Part shown: positions 11,102-22,217 of the stretch, piece by piece | Position numbering within the stretch: position 1 is the stretch's first letter | Layout of the letters: each line of letters begins with the position of its first letter | Assembly: GCA_947039505.1 (NCBI GenBank) | Contig: CAMQYZ010000003.1 | Coordinates: 111,323 to 172,645 of the forward strand | Direction: 5' to 3' | DNA: 61,323 bases | Source of the DNA: an uncultured Mycoplasma sp. | GTDB lineage: Bacteria > Bacillota_I > Bacilli_A > Mycoplasmatales > Metamycoplasmataceae | Program-made: the position numbers and the translations under genes | The notes under the pieces: generated by a model | Database searches by the model: none | Seen by the model: only the letters and a program-made list of their open reading frames with translations | What the model was told of the DNA's origin: nothing

Positions 11102-12305
11102 TTAAAACACCAACGTTCTAAAGATTTCTTCAAGAATTGGAATAACAATTGAATTACCTGCTAAATAAAGTTGTTTGTTTGGTTTCACAAGATTTGTCTT
11201 AAGAACCTTATCAAAGTCCTTATCACTAAATCCCATATATCTAAAAGCCTCTCTTGGAGTCATTGTTCTTATTTGATTTTTTTCATAATATAACTTTATT
11301 CTTGAAAGAGCCCCTGATGCAGTTAATGTTGAACCATTATAATTAATATCAAAAACCATATTTTCACTTGAAAAATTAGTATAGTTTTCTAACTTATATT
11401 TTCGAACATTACCATTTCTAGTTGATGGTCCTGATAAACGATATTTATTGAACTTTTCTTCAAAAGGAACATTATCTTCCAAAATCTTTTTAATTGGTAC
11501 AACCCCCAAGGTTTTTTGAGGATCTCTAAATTTGAAATTAACTTTGGTTTTGTGAGTTTTAAGCACCGAAAGAACAAAGACTCTTTCTCTTGCTTGTGCC
11601 ATCCCAAAATCTTTGGAATTCAGAATGTATTCTTTTGATTCATAACCTAGTTTATCTAAACGATCAAGTCACTTTTGATATTCAGCATGATGATTCTTAT
11701 TAACCATTGCTTTCACATTTTCTAATAATAAATACTTTGGCATTTCACTTGCCAAAAATATTTTTTTAGCTCCAGAAATTATGCGATCAATTTCTCATAA
11801 TAAACCTGAACGAGTATTGGCATTTTTTTCCATCCCTTTTCCTTTTCCTTGACCTGATAAATCTTGACAAGGAAAAGAATAGGTAAAAATATCAATATTT
11901 TTCGGTAGGTCTTTTGGACCTACCTTTGTAATATCAAAAAGGTTTTTTGATAGATTTTTTGATTGATTCAATCAAAAAGCTGTTTCACTATTTTCAAAAA
12001 ACTTTTTTTGTGCTTGAATCGATAAAGGTTTTTTTGAATCAGCACTTATATTAACGTCGCCTGTAAACGTTTCTTTTTTTATAGTTTTCAGGGGGGGGGG
12101 GGTCGTTGTGAATAGCCTCGTATGCGATGATGGCGTCGATAAACCATTCCACAATACCAACAACTTCAATATCTCAGTTCATAACCTTAGAAATGTTCTT
12201 TAGAGCCATATGTTGGGAACCAATTCCTGCAAAAGCTTCAAACAAATTAATCTTTGTCTTTTTAATAGGTGATTTTTCTAAAGATTTTGATGGATTTATT
12301 TTCAT
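11102..12305 (-). CDS. DNA cytosine-C5 methyltransferase, phase-variable, out of frame here
   Basis: All C5-methyltransferase landmarks are present: NLFEAFAGIGSQHMAL (motif I), SFPCQDLSGQG with the catalytic Cys (IV), LLLENVKAM (VI), MAQARERVFVL (VIII) and YLAGNSIVIPIL (X). The frame is broken at a run of 12 C on the coding strand between motif I and the rest. Upstream codons reach IHND and then run into PPPPENYKKRN with an early stop. The conserved remainder needs 11 or 14 C. As written, the product stops at about 80 residues. A run this long in such AT-rich DNA is a typical slippage site, so I call the gene phase-variable and OFF in this assembly rather than dead. The HNH endonuclease follows in the same operon. 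Confidence 0.85.
12091..12102. repeat. Poly-G tract (12 G on plus strand), phase-variation switch
   Basis: Twelve consecutive G (C on the coding strand of the methyltransferase). It lies inside the coding region after codon 67. With 12 bases the two halves of the methyltransferase are in different frames; 11 or 14 would join them. Strand slippage in such tracts switches many mycoplasma surface and restriction genes on and off. Confidence 0.9.
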
Positions 12306-12438
12306 AATTAATATATATTTTATCGTTTATAGGGCAAAAGCGCGCGAAGGTTGAAGAAATAACAAGATTTTGTTGAAATTTAAAAATCAAACATTTTATA
12401 TATTTAAATAACTAATAGCATTTAAGTTGCAACAAAGT

Positions 12439-12461
12439 TGTAAAAATACTATTTTTACAAA
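12439..12461. promoter_or_regulatory. Perfect 11-bp inverted repeat between divergent genes
   Basis: TTGTAAAAATA, one C, then TATTTTTACAA. With a bulge the arms extend to AAGTT/AACTT. It lies in the 281-base gap between the divergent methyltransferase and the first lipoprotein, so it could be an operator or a hairpin in a leader transcript. It has no run of T directly after the stem, so a terminator is less likely. Confidence 0.5.
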
Positions 12462-12527
12462 CTTGTAATTATTATTGAGAATTTGATGAGTATAAGTTAA
12501 ATAAACCTTAATTATTAAAAATTAAAA

Positions 12528-12556
12528 TTGTTTTGTATTTATGTGTTTAGTATATA
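12528..12556 (+). promoter_or_regulatory. Promoter of first lipoprotein gene
   Basis: TTGTTT, 17 bases, then TATATA, ending 30 bases before the ATG at 12587. The Shine-Dalgarno sequence AAAGGATTGGTG follows, the same leader that precedes the other lipoprotein genes in this locus. Confidence 0.5.
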
Positions 12557-12586
12557 CTAATTAAGAAAATTAAAGGATTGGTGCAT

Positions 12587-13327
12587 ATGATTAAACAAAT
12601 ATTCCTAGGATTAGGATTATCAATTGGTATTACATTCCCTCTTGCAATTGTATCTTGTAGTTCCGGAGAACAAGTTGTTGAAGAAAACGTATTAACAGCG
12701 GAAGTTACTAATAGTTTTTTTGCTACTGGTGGTAAATGAGAAGGAAAAACTTCTTTAGTTGCTCAAGATTTTAAGGGATTTACTTCTATTGGCTCTGATG
12801 CTTTTCAAGGTCGTATTCAATTATATAGCGTTGATTTACCTAATGAAATAATTAGAATTGAAGATCAAGCTTTTTTTCAAGCAGAATTAAGATATGTTAC
12901 TTTAGGTAACAGAGTTCAACATATAGGGAATCAAGCTTTTTCTCATTGTCATATAACAGAAATTATTTTGCCTCCTAGTTTAAAAACTATGGATGAAGGT
13001 GCTTTTGCACAAAATGAACTTACAAGCATTATCATTCCTTCATCTTTAAAACGTATTCCTGATTTAGCATTTAAAACAAACAAAATAAAAAGCGCAACTA
13101 TTCCTAACTCTATAACTCATATAGGGAATGGTGCTTTTGAAGATAATAATTTAAAAGCAATTGATATTCCTAATTCAGTAATATCTATCGGTTCACTTGC
13201 ATTTGCTCATAATTCTTTTTTAGCAATCCCTTCTTTACCAAATGGTATTCCTATTGGTGATATTTTTGATAATAACCAACGTCCAAATCCAAATATAGAA
13301 ATATACACCAGAAAATTCACAAAATAG
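12587..13327 (+). CDS. BspA-like leucine-rich-repeat lipoprotein 1
   Basis: A 246-residue surface lipoprotein. It has a hydrophobic signal peptide ending in the lipobox AIVSC (lipidated Cys at 25), then a module shared by the whole locus (FFATGGKW.GKTSLVAQDF), and then LRR_5/BspA repeats of about 23 residues: IIIPSSLKRIPDLAF, TIPNSITHIGNGAF, DIPNSVISIGSLAF. These repeats form a solenoid used in adhesion or host binding. The C-terminal tail (GDIFDNNQ...EIYTRKFTK) recurs in paralogues. The Shine-Dalgarno sequence is AAAGGATTGG. One TGA in GGKW is Trp. It is the smallest intact member and has no spacer module. Confidence 0.85.
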
Positions 13328-13509
13328 TTATTTCTTGAATTTCATGATGCAAAGTTTCCTTGAAATATTAACTATGAAAAAATATTAATGTTTTTTTCTT
13401 CTTTCGCGTCATATTGTAATAAATATTTTTTAATTCTTAAGAAGAGATATTTCAGGATTTTTAACTTGAATTTTATTTATATTTTAATAATAAAATAATT
13501 TACTAAATT

Positions 13510-13700
13510 TATGTTTATCAATTGATATTGCATTATCTCTTTTGAAATTTTGGAGAAGGAATTATTCAAGACAACGTATTGACAAGTAGAAGTTACTAAT
13601 CTTTTTTGCTACTGACAGTAAAATTGAAAAAGAAAAACAACCTTAGTTGTTCAAAACTTTGAAAGATTTACTTCTATTAGTAATTTTGGTTTAAGTTAAA
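13510..13700 (+). pseudogene. Decayed BspA-like lipoprotein copy
   Basis: Fragments align with the start of the lipoprotein genes: a run resembling the signal peptide, GGAGAAGGAATTATTCAAGA followed by an ACGTATTGACA.CAGAAGTTACTAAT-like segment, the CTTTTTTGCTACTG segment encoding FFAT.G, and a remnant of the VAQDFKGFTSI module. Frames shift repeatedly and stops interrupt all of them. The rest of the 13328-13950 gap shows no gene I can support. Confidence 0.65.
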
Positions 13701-13950
13701 ATTTTTAGTAAGTTTTATTTTCCCTAATTCAGAAATATTCTAAATATTCTATTGTTTTTATTTTGTCCTCATTACTTTCGTTGAACTTGAGGCATTTAAG
13801 ATTGTTACCAATTCAGCAATTGTAGACAACAACCGAACATCATACAGATCTCCATTAAGTTACTTTTCAGTAATAAGTAATATAAATTTTTACCAGTAAA
13901 GTTTATCTGATAGTATTTATATTGTAATTGGGTTTTGTATATTCAGTTTC

Positions 13951-15243
13951 TTATTTATTTAATATTTGTTTGATTTTTTTTGTACTTAATCACATAAGGT
14001 TTTCTTGAGATTGACTATTTGCAATAAAGGTCATTCCATTTGTGAAATCAAGATTTTCCCTATGACTAAGCATAATTAAAAGTTCAGGCGAATTATCTCG
14101 CTCTGCATAAAAATTAAGTTGAATGTCTATGCGAGTTGACATTGTATTTGCATTTTTTCATGTTGCCTTAAACACAGAGTTTCCCACACTATTTAGTTCA
14201 ATCATTGATAATAGTTTTTCAATATTATTAAGTTCTTCTTGATTCACTACTTCAATAATAATTTTTCTACCCCCTGCTTTTGTTTTAGCTAAGTTATAAG
14301 ATTCTTGAATTTCATCATAAATGGGTTTTAAAAGATAATTTTTGAACTTGTCATTTTTAACACGCTCTCCTCATTGTATATCAGGATTAACATTTCTAAA
14401 TCCTTTAATTGTAAGGTTAGAATTGTGGGTTGCATCAGTTCCACGCTTGGTAATTATGAGATCTAAGTTAACTCAACCCTCACCTGTGTGTGGTGTGTCT
14501 AATGATTGGTCTGGTTCTTGAATATCAAGCATATAATCAAATCCATCTGGAAGGGTTATTGGTTGAATTGGGTTGATAACTTTGAACAATAATTCTTTTC
14601 TTTTTTCTTGCTCGTTAAACGACGATATGGCATAATAAAACTCTGCTGCTGTACTTTTTTTAACGGCACTAAGAGATGTGTCGATATTAAAACCATTTTT
14701 AAATATTTTTGTTGCAGGGGAAAAACCATCCTCATTCACAGTCAAAGTTATGTTTGGAGAATGTATTTCAGTAACAGTTACATTATTAGTATTTGAAAAT
14801 TCATAACCATCTTTTGGCATTAAGGTTAATGTTGTGTGTCTATCAAATTTGGTCTTGTAGAACTCCAAACCATTAATTAGATTAGGATTTAGATTTTCAT
14901 GATCTATCTTTCCCATGTCAAAATAATTATTTAATATGAATATGTTGCCCTCATCTATTTGATAATTTATTCCTTCTTCAAATTGATCTAAATCACTTTC
15001 ATGTAGTTCTGATGTTTGAATAATTCGCGGTTCCACATCAACCTTAATAACTCCTACTACCGGTGGTTTTGGGTCTGGTGTTGGTTTTTGATCTATTTCT
15101 GGGTTAATTGGTACATCTGGTTCAACTATTACTTCATTATTTGATGAATAAGCAATTCCTATTGGTAATCCTATCGCTAATCCTGATGCCGTTACACCAG
15201 CGGTTATTGAAATTGCTACTTTTAACATTTTGTCTATTATCAT
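13951..15243 (-). CDS. Exported proline-rich surface protein
   Basis: A 430-residue protein with an N-terminal hydrophobic helix (ISITAGVTASGLAIGLPIGI) that acts as a signal or membrane anchor and has no lipobox Cys. A linker rich in Pro (DQKPTPDPKPPVVG) is followed by an acidic extracellular region with strand-like repeats. I recognise no named domain. The start ATG follows AAGGAGATCTATA, a strong Shine-Dalgarno sequence. It is the only gene on this strand within the lipoprotein cluster, and decayed lipoprotein copies lie on both sides. Two or more TGA codons are read as Trp (after HTGEG, and in W.S.KKIKQ). Confidence 0.7.
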
Positions 15244-15339
15244 TATAGATCTCCTTAAAAAATTTTATTTATTTCTATTAAAAGATATCACATTTTATTA
15301 AAAAATATTACATTTTGAACTAAAAATGAGCAAAGTGCT

Positions 15340-15739
15340 TTTACTTAATAATCAATTAATATCATTAAATATTCCTAAATTAGGGTTATTGAAATCGGTG
15401 ATGGAGCATTTACTAATAATTAGCTAACAATAGATTCACGAGTTAAATTACCTACACAATTTGATAATCTAACAGAAGGTAAAAGGATTGGTTGACCTTT
15501 TGTTACTCTGCAAATTGAACCGCCAATTACAGGTAATGTATCGACATAACTTGTTGGTACTTTTCTTTGTCAAAGGTGTAATGTGATATACAAAAACTTC
15601 TTTAGTTGCTCAAAATTTTATTTCATTAATTCTTTCTTTATTAATACCCAATAATATTCATGTTAGTAATATTTTCAATAACCAACGACCAAATCCAAAT
15701 ATAGATATAGAAATATATACAAGAAAAACATTAAAATAG
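15340..15739 (+). pseudogene. Decayed BspA-like lipoprotein copy
   Basis: A scrambled remnant of a lipoprotein gene. It keeps the segment encoding IEIGDGAF, a TTPAQFDN-like stretch, GRIGWPF, then VAQNF, and finally the tail NIFNNQRPNPNIDIEIYTRKT with a TAG. Frameshifts and stops prevent translation. It lies directly upstream of the promoter of the large lipoprotein gene. The remaining bases of the 15244-15997 gap hold no other recognisable gene. Confidence 0.7.
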
Positions 15740-15933
15740 TTATTTCTTGAATTTCGTGATATAAATTTTCCTGAAATATTAACTATGAAGAAAAATTAAT
15801 GCTTTTTTCTTATTTCTAAATATTTTTTAATTCTTAATAAGAAGAAACATTTAAGGTTTTTTAACTTGAATTTTATTTGTAATTTTTAACTCAAAATCCC
15901 AAATATTAATAAATCATAATAATCTATTTGTTT

Positions 15934-15961
15934 TTGACTTTATTTATGTTTTTAGTATAAA
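15934..15961 (+). promoter_or_regulatory. Promoter of large lipoprotein gene
   Basis: TTGACT, 16 bases, TATAAA, followed by a TATATAAGGATTGG leader and the ATG at 15998. This is the closest match to a sigma-A promoter in the lipoprotein cluster. Confidence 0.65.
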
Positions 15962-15997
15962 ATAATGTAATAAAATTATATATAAGGATTGGTGCAC

Positions 15998-18739
15998 ATG
16001 ATTAAAACAAATAAAGTATTATTAGGATTAGGTTTGTCAACCGCCGCCGCATTACCTCTTGTAATTGTATCTTGTAGTTCTGGAGAAGAAGTTATTGAAG
16101 ACAACGTATTGACAACAGAAGTTACTAATAATTTTTTTGCTACTGGTGGTAAGTGAGAAGGAAAAACAGCTTTAGTGGCAGCAGATTTTGAAGGTTTTGA
16201 AAACATTGGCAATTCTGCTTTGAGTGGTAAATCTTTAGTTAGCGTTATTTTCTCTGATTCAATAACTAAAATTGGGCAAAATGCTTTGGCAAATAATGCA
16301 TTAACATCATTAAACATTCCAAATAGTGTTATTGAAATCGGTGATGGAGCATTTAACGATAATCCATCGTTAACAATAGATTCACCAATTACATTGCCTG
16401 CACAATTTGATACTCTTGAAGAACGAAGAAGAATTGGTTTACCTTTTGAACAACCAGCAATAAACTTAGAATTAACTCCTAAGACAAATATTGAAGCAAT
16501 TATGGAAAGTGAAGTAGCACATCTTACTGAAGTAGATCAAAATGTTAATGCTGCTTCACTAGCATTAATCAAAAAGCTTTTTGATATTAATGTAACAAAT
16601 GATGAAAATTTAACTAATGGATTAAAAATTAAAATGGTAACAGATGGATTAAACAAAACAATTTCATTAACTACTATTGAAGGTTTTACAATTAATGGAA
16701 CTTTAAATACAATCGATTCAACAAGCTTTACAATTGATATTCCGCCAATTGATCCACCAATTACAGGCAATGTATTAACAGAAGAACTTGTTAGAAGTTT
16801 TTTTGCTACTGGTGGTAAGTGAGCAGAAAAAACGGCTTTAGTGGCAGCAGATTTTGAAGGATTTACTTCTATTGCTGATTCTGCTTTGAGTGGTAAATCT
16901 TTAGTTAGCGTTATTTTCTCTGATTCAATAACTAAAATTGGGCAAAATGCTTTGGCAAATAATGCATTAACATCATTAAACATTCCAAATAGTGTTATTG
17001 AAATCGGTGATGGAGCATTTAACGATAATCCATCGTTAACAATAGATTCACCAATTACATTGCCTGCACAATTTGATACTCTTGAAGAACGAAGAAGAAT
17101 TGGTTTACCTTTTGAACAACCAGCAATAAACTTAGAATTAACTCCTAAGACAAATATTGAAGCAATTATGGAAAGTGAAGTAGCACATCTTACTGAAGTA
17201 GATCAAAATGTTAATGCTGCTTCACTAGCATTAATCAAAAAGCTTTTTGATATTAATGTAACAAATGATGAAAATTTAACTAATGGATTAAAAATTAAAA
17301 TGGTAACAGATGGATTAAACAAAACAATTTCATTAACTACTATTGAAGGTTTTACAATTAATGGAACTTTAAATACAATCGATTCAACAAGCTTTACAAT
17401 TGATATTCCGCCAATTGATCCACCAATTACAGGCAATGTATTAACAGAAGAACTTGTTAGAAGTTTTTTTGCTACTGGTGGTAAGTGAGCAGAAAAAACG
17501 GCTTTAGTGGCAGCAGATTTTGAAGGATTTACTTCTATTGCTGATTCTGCTTTGAGTGGTAAATCTTTAGTTAGCGTTATTTTCTCTGATTCAATAACTA
17601 AAATTGGGCAAAATGCTTTGGCAAATAATGCATTAACATCATTAAACATTCCAAATAGTGTTATTGAAATCGGTGATGGAGCATTTAACGATAATCCATC
17701 GTTAACAATAGATTCACCAATTACATTGCCTGCACAATTTGATACTCTTGAAGAACGAAGAAGAATTGGTTTACCTTTTGAACAACCAGCAATAAACTTA
17801 GAATTAACTCCTAAGACAAATATTGAAGCAATTATGGAAAGTGAAGTAGCACATCTTACTGAAGTAGATCAAAATGTTAATGCTGCTTCACTAGCATTAA
17901 TCAAAAAGCTTTTTGATATTAATGTAACAAATGATGAAAATTTAACTAATGGATTAAAAATTAAAATGGTAACAGATGGATTAAACAAAACAATTTCATT
18001 AACTACTATTGAAGGTTTTACAATTAATGGAACTTTAAATACAATCGATTCAACAAGCTTTACAATTGATATTCCGCCAATTGATCCACCAATTACAGGC
18101 AATGTATTAACAGAAGAACTTGTTAGAAGTTTTTTTGCTACTGGTGGTAAGTGAGCAGAAAAAACGGCTTTAGTGGCAGCAGATTTTGAAGGCTTTACTT
18201 CTATTGGTGAAAATGCTTTTCAAGGTCTTAATAATTTATCTAGCGTTGACCTACCTAATGAAATAATTAGAATTGAAAATCAAGCATTTTTTCAAACACA
18301 TTTAACACACATTACTTTAGGAAATGGAGTTCAACATATAGGTGATAGTGCTTTTTCTCATTGCTTTATCACAGAAATTATTTTGCCATCTAGTTTAAAA
18401 ACTATGGGCGAACAAGCTTTTTCACAAAACAATCTGACAAACATTATCATTCCTTCATCTTTAAAAATCATTCCTAATATAGCATTTACATATAATAAAT
18501 TAACATCAATAACTATTCCTAATTCAGTAACTCATATTGGTGATGGTGCTTTTTTTGATAACGAACTAACAGAAGTTAACATTCCTGACTCTGTAACATC
18601 TATTGGATCAACGGCATTTCAATATAATCGTTTTGCGATAATTCCTACTTTACCAAACGGAATTCTTGTTGGCGATATTTTTGATAATCAAAAAGTAAAT
18701 CCATCTTTGGAAATATATACAAGAAAAACCATCAAATAA
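15998..18739 (+). CDS. BspA-like lipoprotein 2 with three identical 222-residue repeats
   Basis: A 913-residue lipoprotein, in one frame once the TGA in each GGKW is read as Trp. It has a signal peptide with lipobox VIVSC, then three copies of a 222-residue module. Each module has FFATGGKW.KTALVAADFEGF, LRR_5 repeats (SITKIGQNALANN, SLNIPNSVIEIGDGAF), and a spacer beginning NLELTPKTNIEAIMESEVAHL and ending PPIDPPITGN. The last quarter is a long LRR_5 domain with the IYTRKTIK tail. The modules are identical at DNA level over almost two full periods, so copy number can change by recombination or slippage and alter antigen length. The Shine-Dalgarno sequence is AAGGATTGG. Confidence 0.88.
16214..18191 (+). 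repeat. 666-bp tandem repeat, about 2.97 copies, virtually identical
   Basis: Sequence 16214-17525 appears to recur unchanged as 16880-18191, a shift of exactly 666 bases (222 codons), as far as I can compare by eye. Divergence appears only before 16214 and at 18191-18192. Such identity without silent changes points to recent amplification, or homogenisation, of a surface-protein module. Confidence 0.88.
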
Positions 18740-18790
18740 ATTTTTACTATATTTAATAATCCAAAAGTTTGTTTAAAATAGATTTATTTT

Positions 18791-18819
18791 TTGGTTTTTT
18801 ATCTATATTTTATTATAAA
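18791..18819 (+). promoter_or_regulatory. Promoter of lipoprotein 3
   Basis: TTGGTT, 17 bases, TATAAA within a leader shared with the other lipoprotein genes (TTTTTATCTATATTTTA.TATAAAAT), 31 bases before the ATG at 18851. The Shine-Dalgarno sequence is AAAAGGATTGGTG. Confidence 0.6.
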
Positions 18820-18850
18820 ATAATTAAGAAAATTAAAAGGATTGGTGAAC

Positions 18851-19918
18851 ATGATTAAAACAAATAAACTTTTATTAGGATTAGGTTTATCAACTGTAGT
18901 AGGATTACCTCTTATGATAGTATCTTGTAGTTCTGGAGATGAAATTACAATCACTAATTTAGAATTAACACCTAAAACAAATATTGGGATAATTACAGAA
19001 AATGAAGTTGCTAAACTTAATAACAATTATCAAAATGTTAATGATAGTTCATTAACATTAATCAAAAAGCTTTTTGATATTCAAGGAACAACAACTGACC
19101 AAAATTTAATTAGTGGTTTACAAATTAAATTGTTATCAAATGAACTAAACAAAACAATCTCATTAAATGTTAATAATGGTTTTAAAATTAATGGAAATTT
19201 AACTAAAATTGATTCCATGAATTTTGTCATTAATGGTCCAGTTATTCCGCCAATTGATCCACCAATTACAGGTAATATATTAACAGAAGAACTTGTTAGA
19301 AGTTTTTTTGCTACTGGTGGTAAGTGAGCAGAAAAAACGGCTTTAGTGGCAGCAGATTTTGAAGGCTTTACTTCTATTGGTGAAAATGCTTTTCAAGGTC
19401 TTAATAATTTATCTAGCGTTGACCTACCTAATGAAATAATTAGAATTGAAAATCAAGCATTTTTTCAAACACATTTAACACACATTACTTTAGGAAATGG
19501 AGTTCAACATATAGGTGATAGTGCTTTTTCTCATTGCTTTATCACAGAAATTATTTTGCCATCTAGTTTAAAAACTATGGGCGAACAAGCTTTTTCACAA
19601 AACAATCTGACAAACATTATCATTCCTTCATCTTTAAAAATCATTCCTAATATAGCATTTACATATAATAAATTAACATCAATAACTATTCCTAATTCAG
19701 TAACTCATATTGGTGATGGTGCTTTTTTTGATAACGAACTAACAGAAGTTAACATTCCTGACTCTGTAACATCTATTGGATCAACGGCATTTCAATATAA
19801 TCGTTTTGCGATAATTCCTACTTTACCAAACGGAATTCTTGTTGGCGATATTTTTGATAATCAAAAAAATTCAATATCAAATAAAAAAATATCAAATAAT
19901 ACAAATAATATGTACTAA
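18851..19918 (+). CDS. BspA-like lipoprotein 3, altered C-terminus
   Basis: A 355-residue lipoprotein with lipobox MIVSC. One spacer module (NLELTPKTNIGIITENEV...INGNLTKID) comes first, then FFATGGKWAEKTALVAADF and the LRR_5 domain. From about 19280 to 19865 the DNA matches the last domain of the preceding gene (shifted by 1173 bases), apparently without a change, which suggests gene conversion or recent duplication. Identity ends at GDIFDNQK. After that the normal tail is replaced by NSISNKKISNNTNNMY and a TAA, so the 3' end is a recombination or deletion scar. The promoter and AAAAGGATTGG leader are intact. Confidence 0.85.
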
Positions 19919-20038
19919 TAAACCTTTTTATTATTTAATTCTCAAACAACATAATCAAGTTCAAAAATTTGATGTGTTTGGTGATTATAAAAAATTGATT
20001 TACTTAGAATTTAAAACCATTTTAGCAAAAAAACAATA

Positions 20039-20067
20039 TTGTTTTTTTATCTATATTTTAGTATAAA
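20039..20067 (+). promoter_or_regulatory. Promoter of lipoprotein 4
   Basis: TTGTTT, 17 bases, TATAAA, 31 bases before the ATG at 20099, with the shared leader and Shine-Dalgarno sequence TAAAGGATTAGTG. Confidence 0.6.
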
Positions 20068-20098
20068 ATATTTAATGAAAATTAAAGGATTAGTGAAC

Positions 20099-21964
20099 AT
20101 GATTAAAACGAATAAACTTTCATTAAAATTAGGCTTATCAACTATAATAGCATTGCCTCTTATGATAGTATCTTGTGATTCTGATGAAAAAATTACCATC
20201 ACTAATTTAGAATTATCTCCTAAAACAAATATTGGAATAATTTTGGAAAGTGAAGTAGCACATCTTAGTGAAGTTTATCAAAATGTTAATGATCATTCAT
20301 TAGCATTAATTAAAAAGCTTTTTGATATTCAAGGGACAACAACTGACCAAAATTTGATGAATGGTTTGCAAATTAAGATGGTATCAAATGGATTAAATAA
20401 AACAATTTTATTAAGTGTTAATATCTGATTAAATAACAGTAATGGCTTTAAAATTAATGGTAATTTAACTAGAATTAATTCAAATAATTTTACCATTGAT
20501 ACTCCTCCAGTTTTAGGTGATATATTAACAGAAGAACTTGTTAGAAGTTTTTTTGCTACTGGTGGTAAATGAGCAGGAAAAACAACTTTAGTGGCAACAG
20601 ATTTTGAAGGATTTACTTCTATTGCCAATTCTGCTTTAAGTGGTCAATCTTTAGTTAGTGTTATTTTCTCTGATTCAATAACTAAAATTGGGCAAGGTGC
20701 TTTGGCAAATAATGCATTAACATCATTGAATATTCCAAATAGTGTTATTGAAATCGGTGATGGAGCATTTGCAAATAATCAACTAACAATAGATTCACCA
20801 ATTACATTGCCTGCACAATTTGATAATCCATTGGAGCGCGAAAGAATTGGTTTACCTTTTGAACAACCAGCAATAAACTTAGAATTATCTCCTAAGACAA
20901 ATATTGAAGCAATTGCGGAAAATGAAGTAGCACATCTTAGTGAAATTAATCAAAATGTTGATGATCGTTCATTAGCATTAATTAAAAAGCTTTTTGATAT
21001 CCAAGGGATAGAAACAACTGAGCAAAATTTAATGGATGGTTTGCGAATTAGAATAGTATCAAATGGATTAGATAAAACAGTTTGATTAACTACTAATGAT
21101 GGTTTTAAAATTAATGGTAATTTAACTGAAATTAATTCCATGAGTTTTGTCATTGATACTCCACCAGTTTTAGGTGATATATTAACAGCAGAAATTGCTA
21201 ATAGTTTTTTTGCCGTTGGTGGTAAGTGAGCAGGAAAAACAGCTTTAGTGGCAACGGATTTTGAAGGATTTACTTCCATTGGCGATAGTGCTTTTCAAGA
21301 TCTTTCTCATTTATCTAGCGTTGACCTACATGATAAAATAATTAGAATTGAGGATCGAGCATTTTATCAAACAAATTTAAGACACATTACTTTAGGCAAG
21401 GGGGTTGAACACATAGGATTCGAGGCATTTTCTCGTTGCTCTATAAATAAAATTATTTTGCCATCTAGTTTAAAAACTATGGGTGAAGAAGCTTTTTCAG
21501 AAAACAATCTGACAAACATTATCATTCCTTCATCTTTAAAAATTATCTCTATTGGAGCATTTTTATCAAATAAATTAACATCAGTAATTATTCCTGATAC
21601 AATAACTGAAATTGGAGAATATGCTTTTCTTATTAATAATTTAACACAAATTAACATTCCTGACTCTGTGGTTTCAATTGGTCATAGTGCATTTGCTGTT
21701 AATAGTTTATCTGGAGAATTGGATTTACATGATTTGATAAACTTAGAAAGTATTGAATCAAATGCATTTCGTTTTAACAAAATATCATCCATTATTTGAC
21801 CAACCAATAGTAAAATAAACAGTATTGGATTAGAAGCTTTTGGTTTAAATAATTTTGGAACAAGTATCCCAAACTTTCCACCCGGATTAACTACAGAAAC
21901 TAACGGTGGAATTTCTCCAGAACAAATATTTACTAATAGAGGGCGAAAATTTTTCTTATCTTAA
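20099..21964 (+). CDS. BspA-like lipoprotein 4
   Basis: A 621-residue lipoprotein with lipobox MIVSC. Module order is spacer, LRR block (FFATGGKWAGKTTLVATDF), spacer, then a longer C-terminal LRR_5 domain with an ending not shared by the others (LSGELDLHDLINLESIESNAF, then GLNNFGTSIPNFPPG, last residues RKFFLS). The spacers are diverged versions of the NLEL.PKTNI module, so this gene is an older relative of the neighbouring gene with identical repeats. Five TGA codons (ISVNIW, GGKW twice, TVW, SSIIW) are Trp in one continuous frame. An upstream GTG/ATG alternative near 20039 lacks a Shine-Dalgarno sequence; the ATG at 20099 is preferred. Confidence 0.85.
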
Positions 21965-22217
21965 CTATATTAATAAATTATAAATATTTTTCAAATTCAA
22001 TAATACAAAAGTTTTTTTATACTAATCATTATAAAAAAAATACTTAATGATTCGACTTCTTTTCTAACATGTCATAATTCCATTAATCTTAATTTTATTT
22101 GTGATTTTGATTTAAAATATTGAATTTTAACAAATTTATAACAATAGATTTGTTTTTTCGTTTTTTATCTATATTTTAGTGTAGAATATTTATAGAAAAT
22201 TAATAGGATTAGTGAAC

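Noticed and set aside
12127-12354. Open frame on the plus strand over the methyltransferase start
   Set aside because: It is antisense to motif I of the methyltransferase and has no ribosome site.
13951-15243. Considered as another lipoprotein
   Set aside because: The hydrophobic N-terminus has no cysteine, so it is not lipidated; listed as an exported or anchored protein.
16537-18102. Repeated open frames on the minus strand in the lipoprotein repeats
   Set aside because: They exist only because the repeats on the plus strand are open and AT-rich; no signal peptide, ribosome site or known motif.
16214-18191. CRISPR-like or other short repeat array
   Set aside because: The period is 666 bases with no unique spacers and a coding frame throughout, so it is a protein repeat.
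19919-20066. Short plus-strand frame between lipoproteins 3 and 4
   Set aside because: No ribosome site, composition of a spacer, and it covers the promoter of the next gene.
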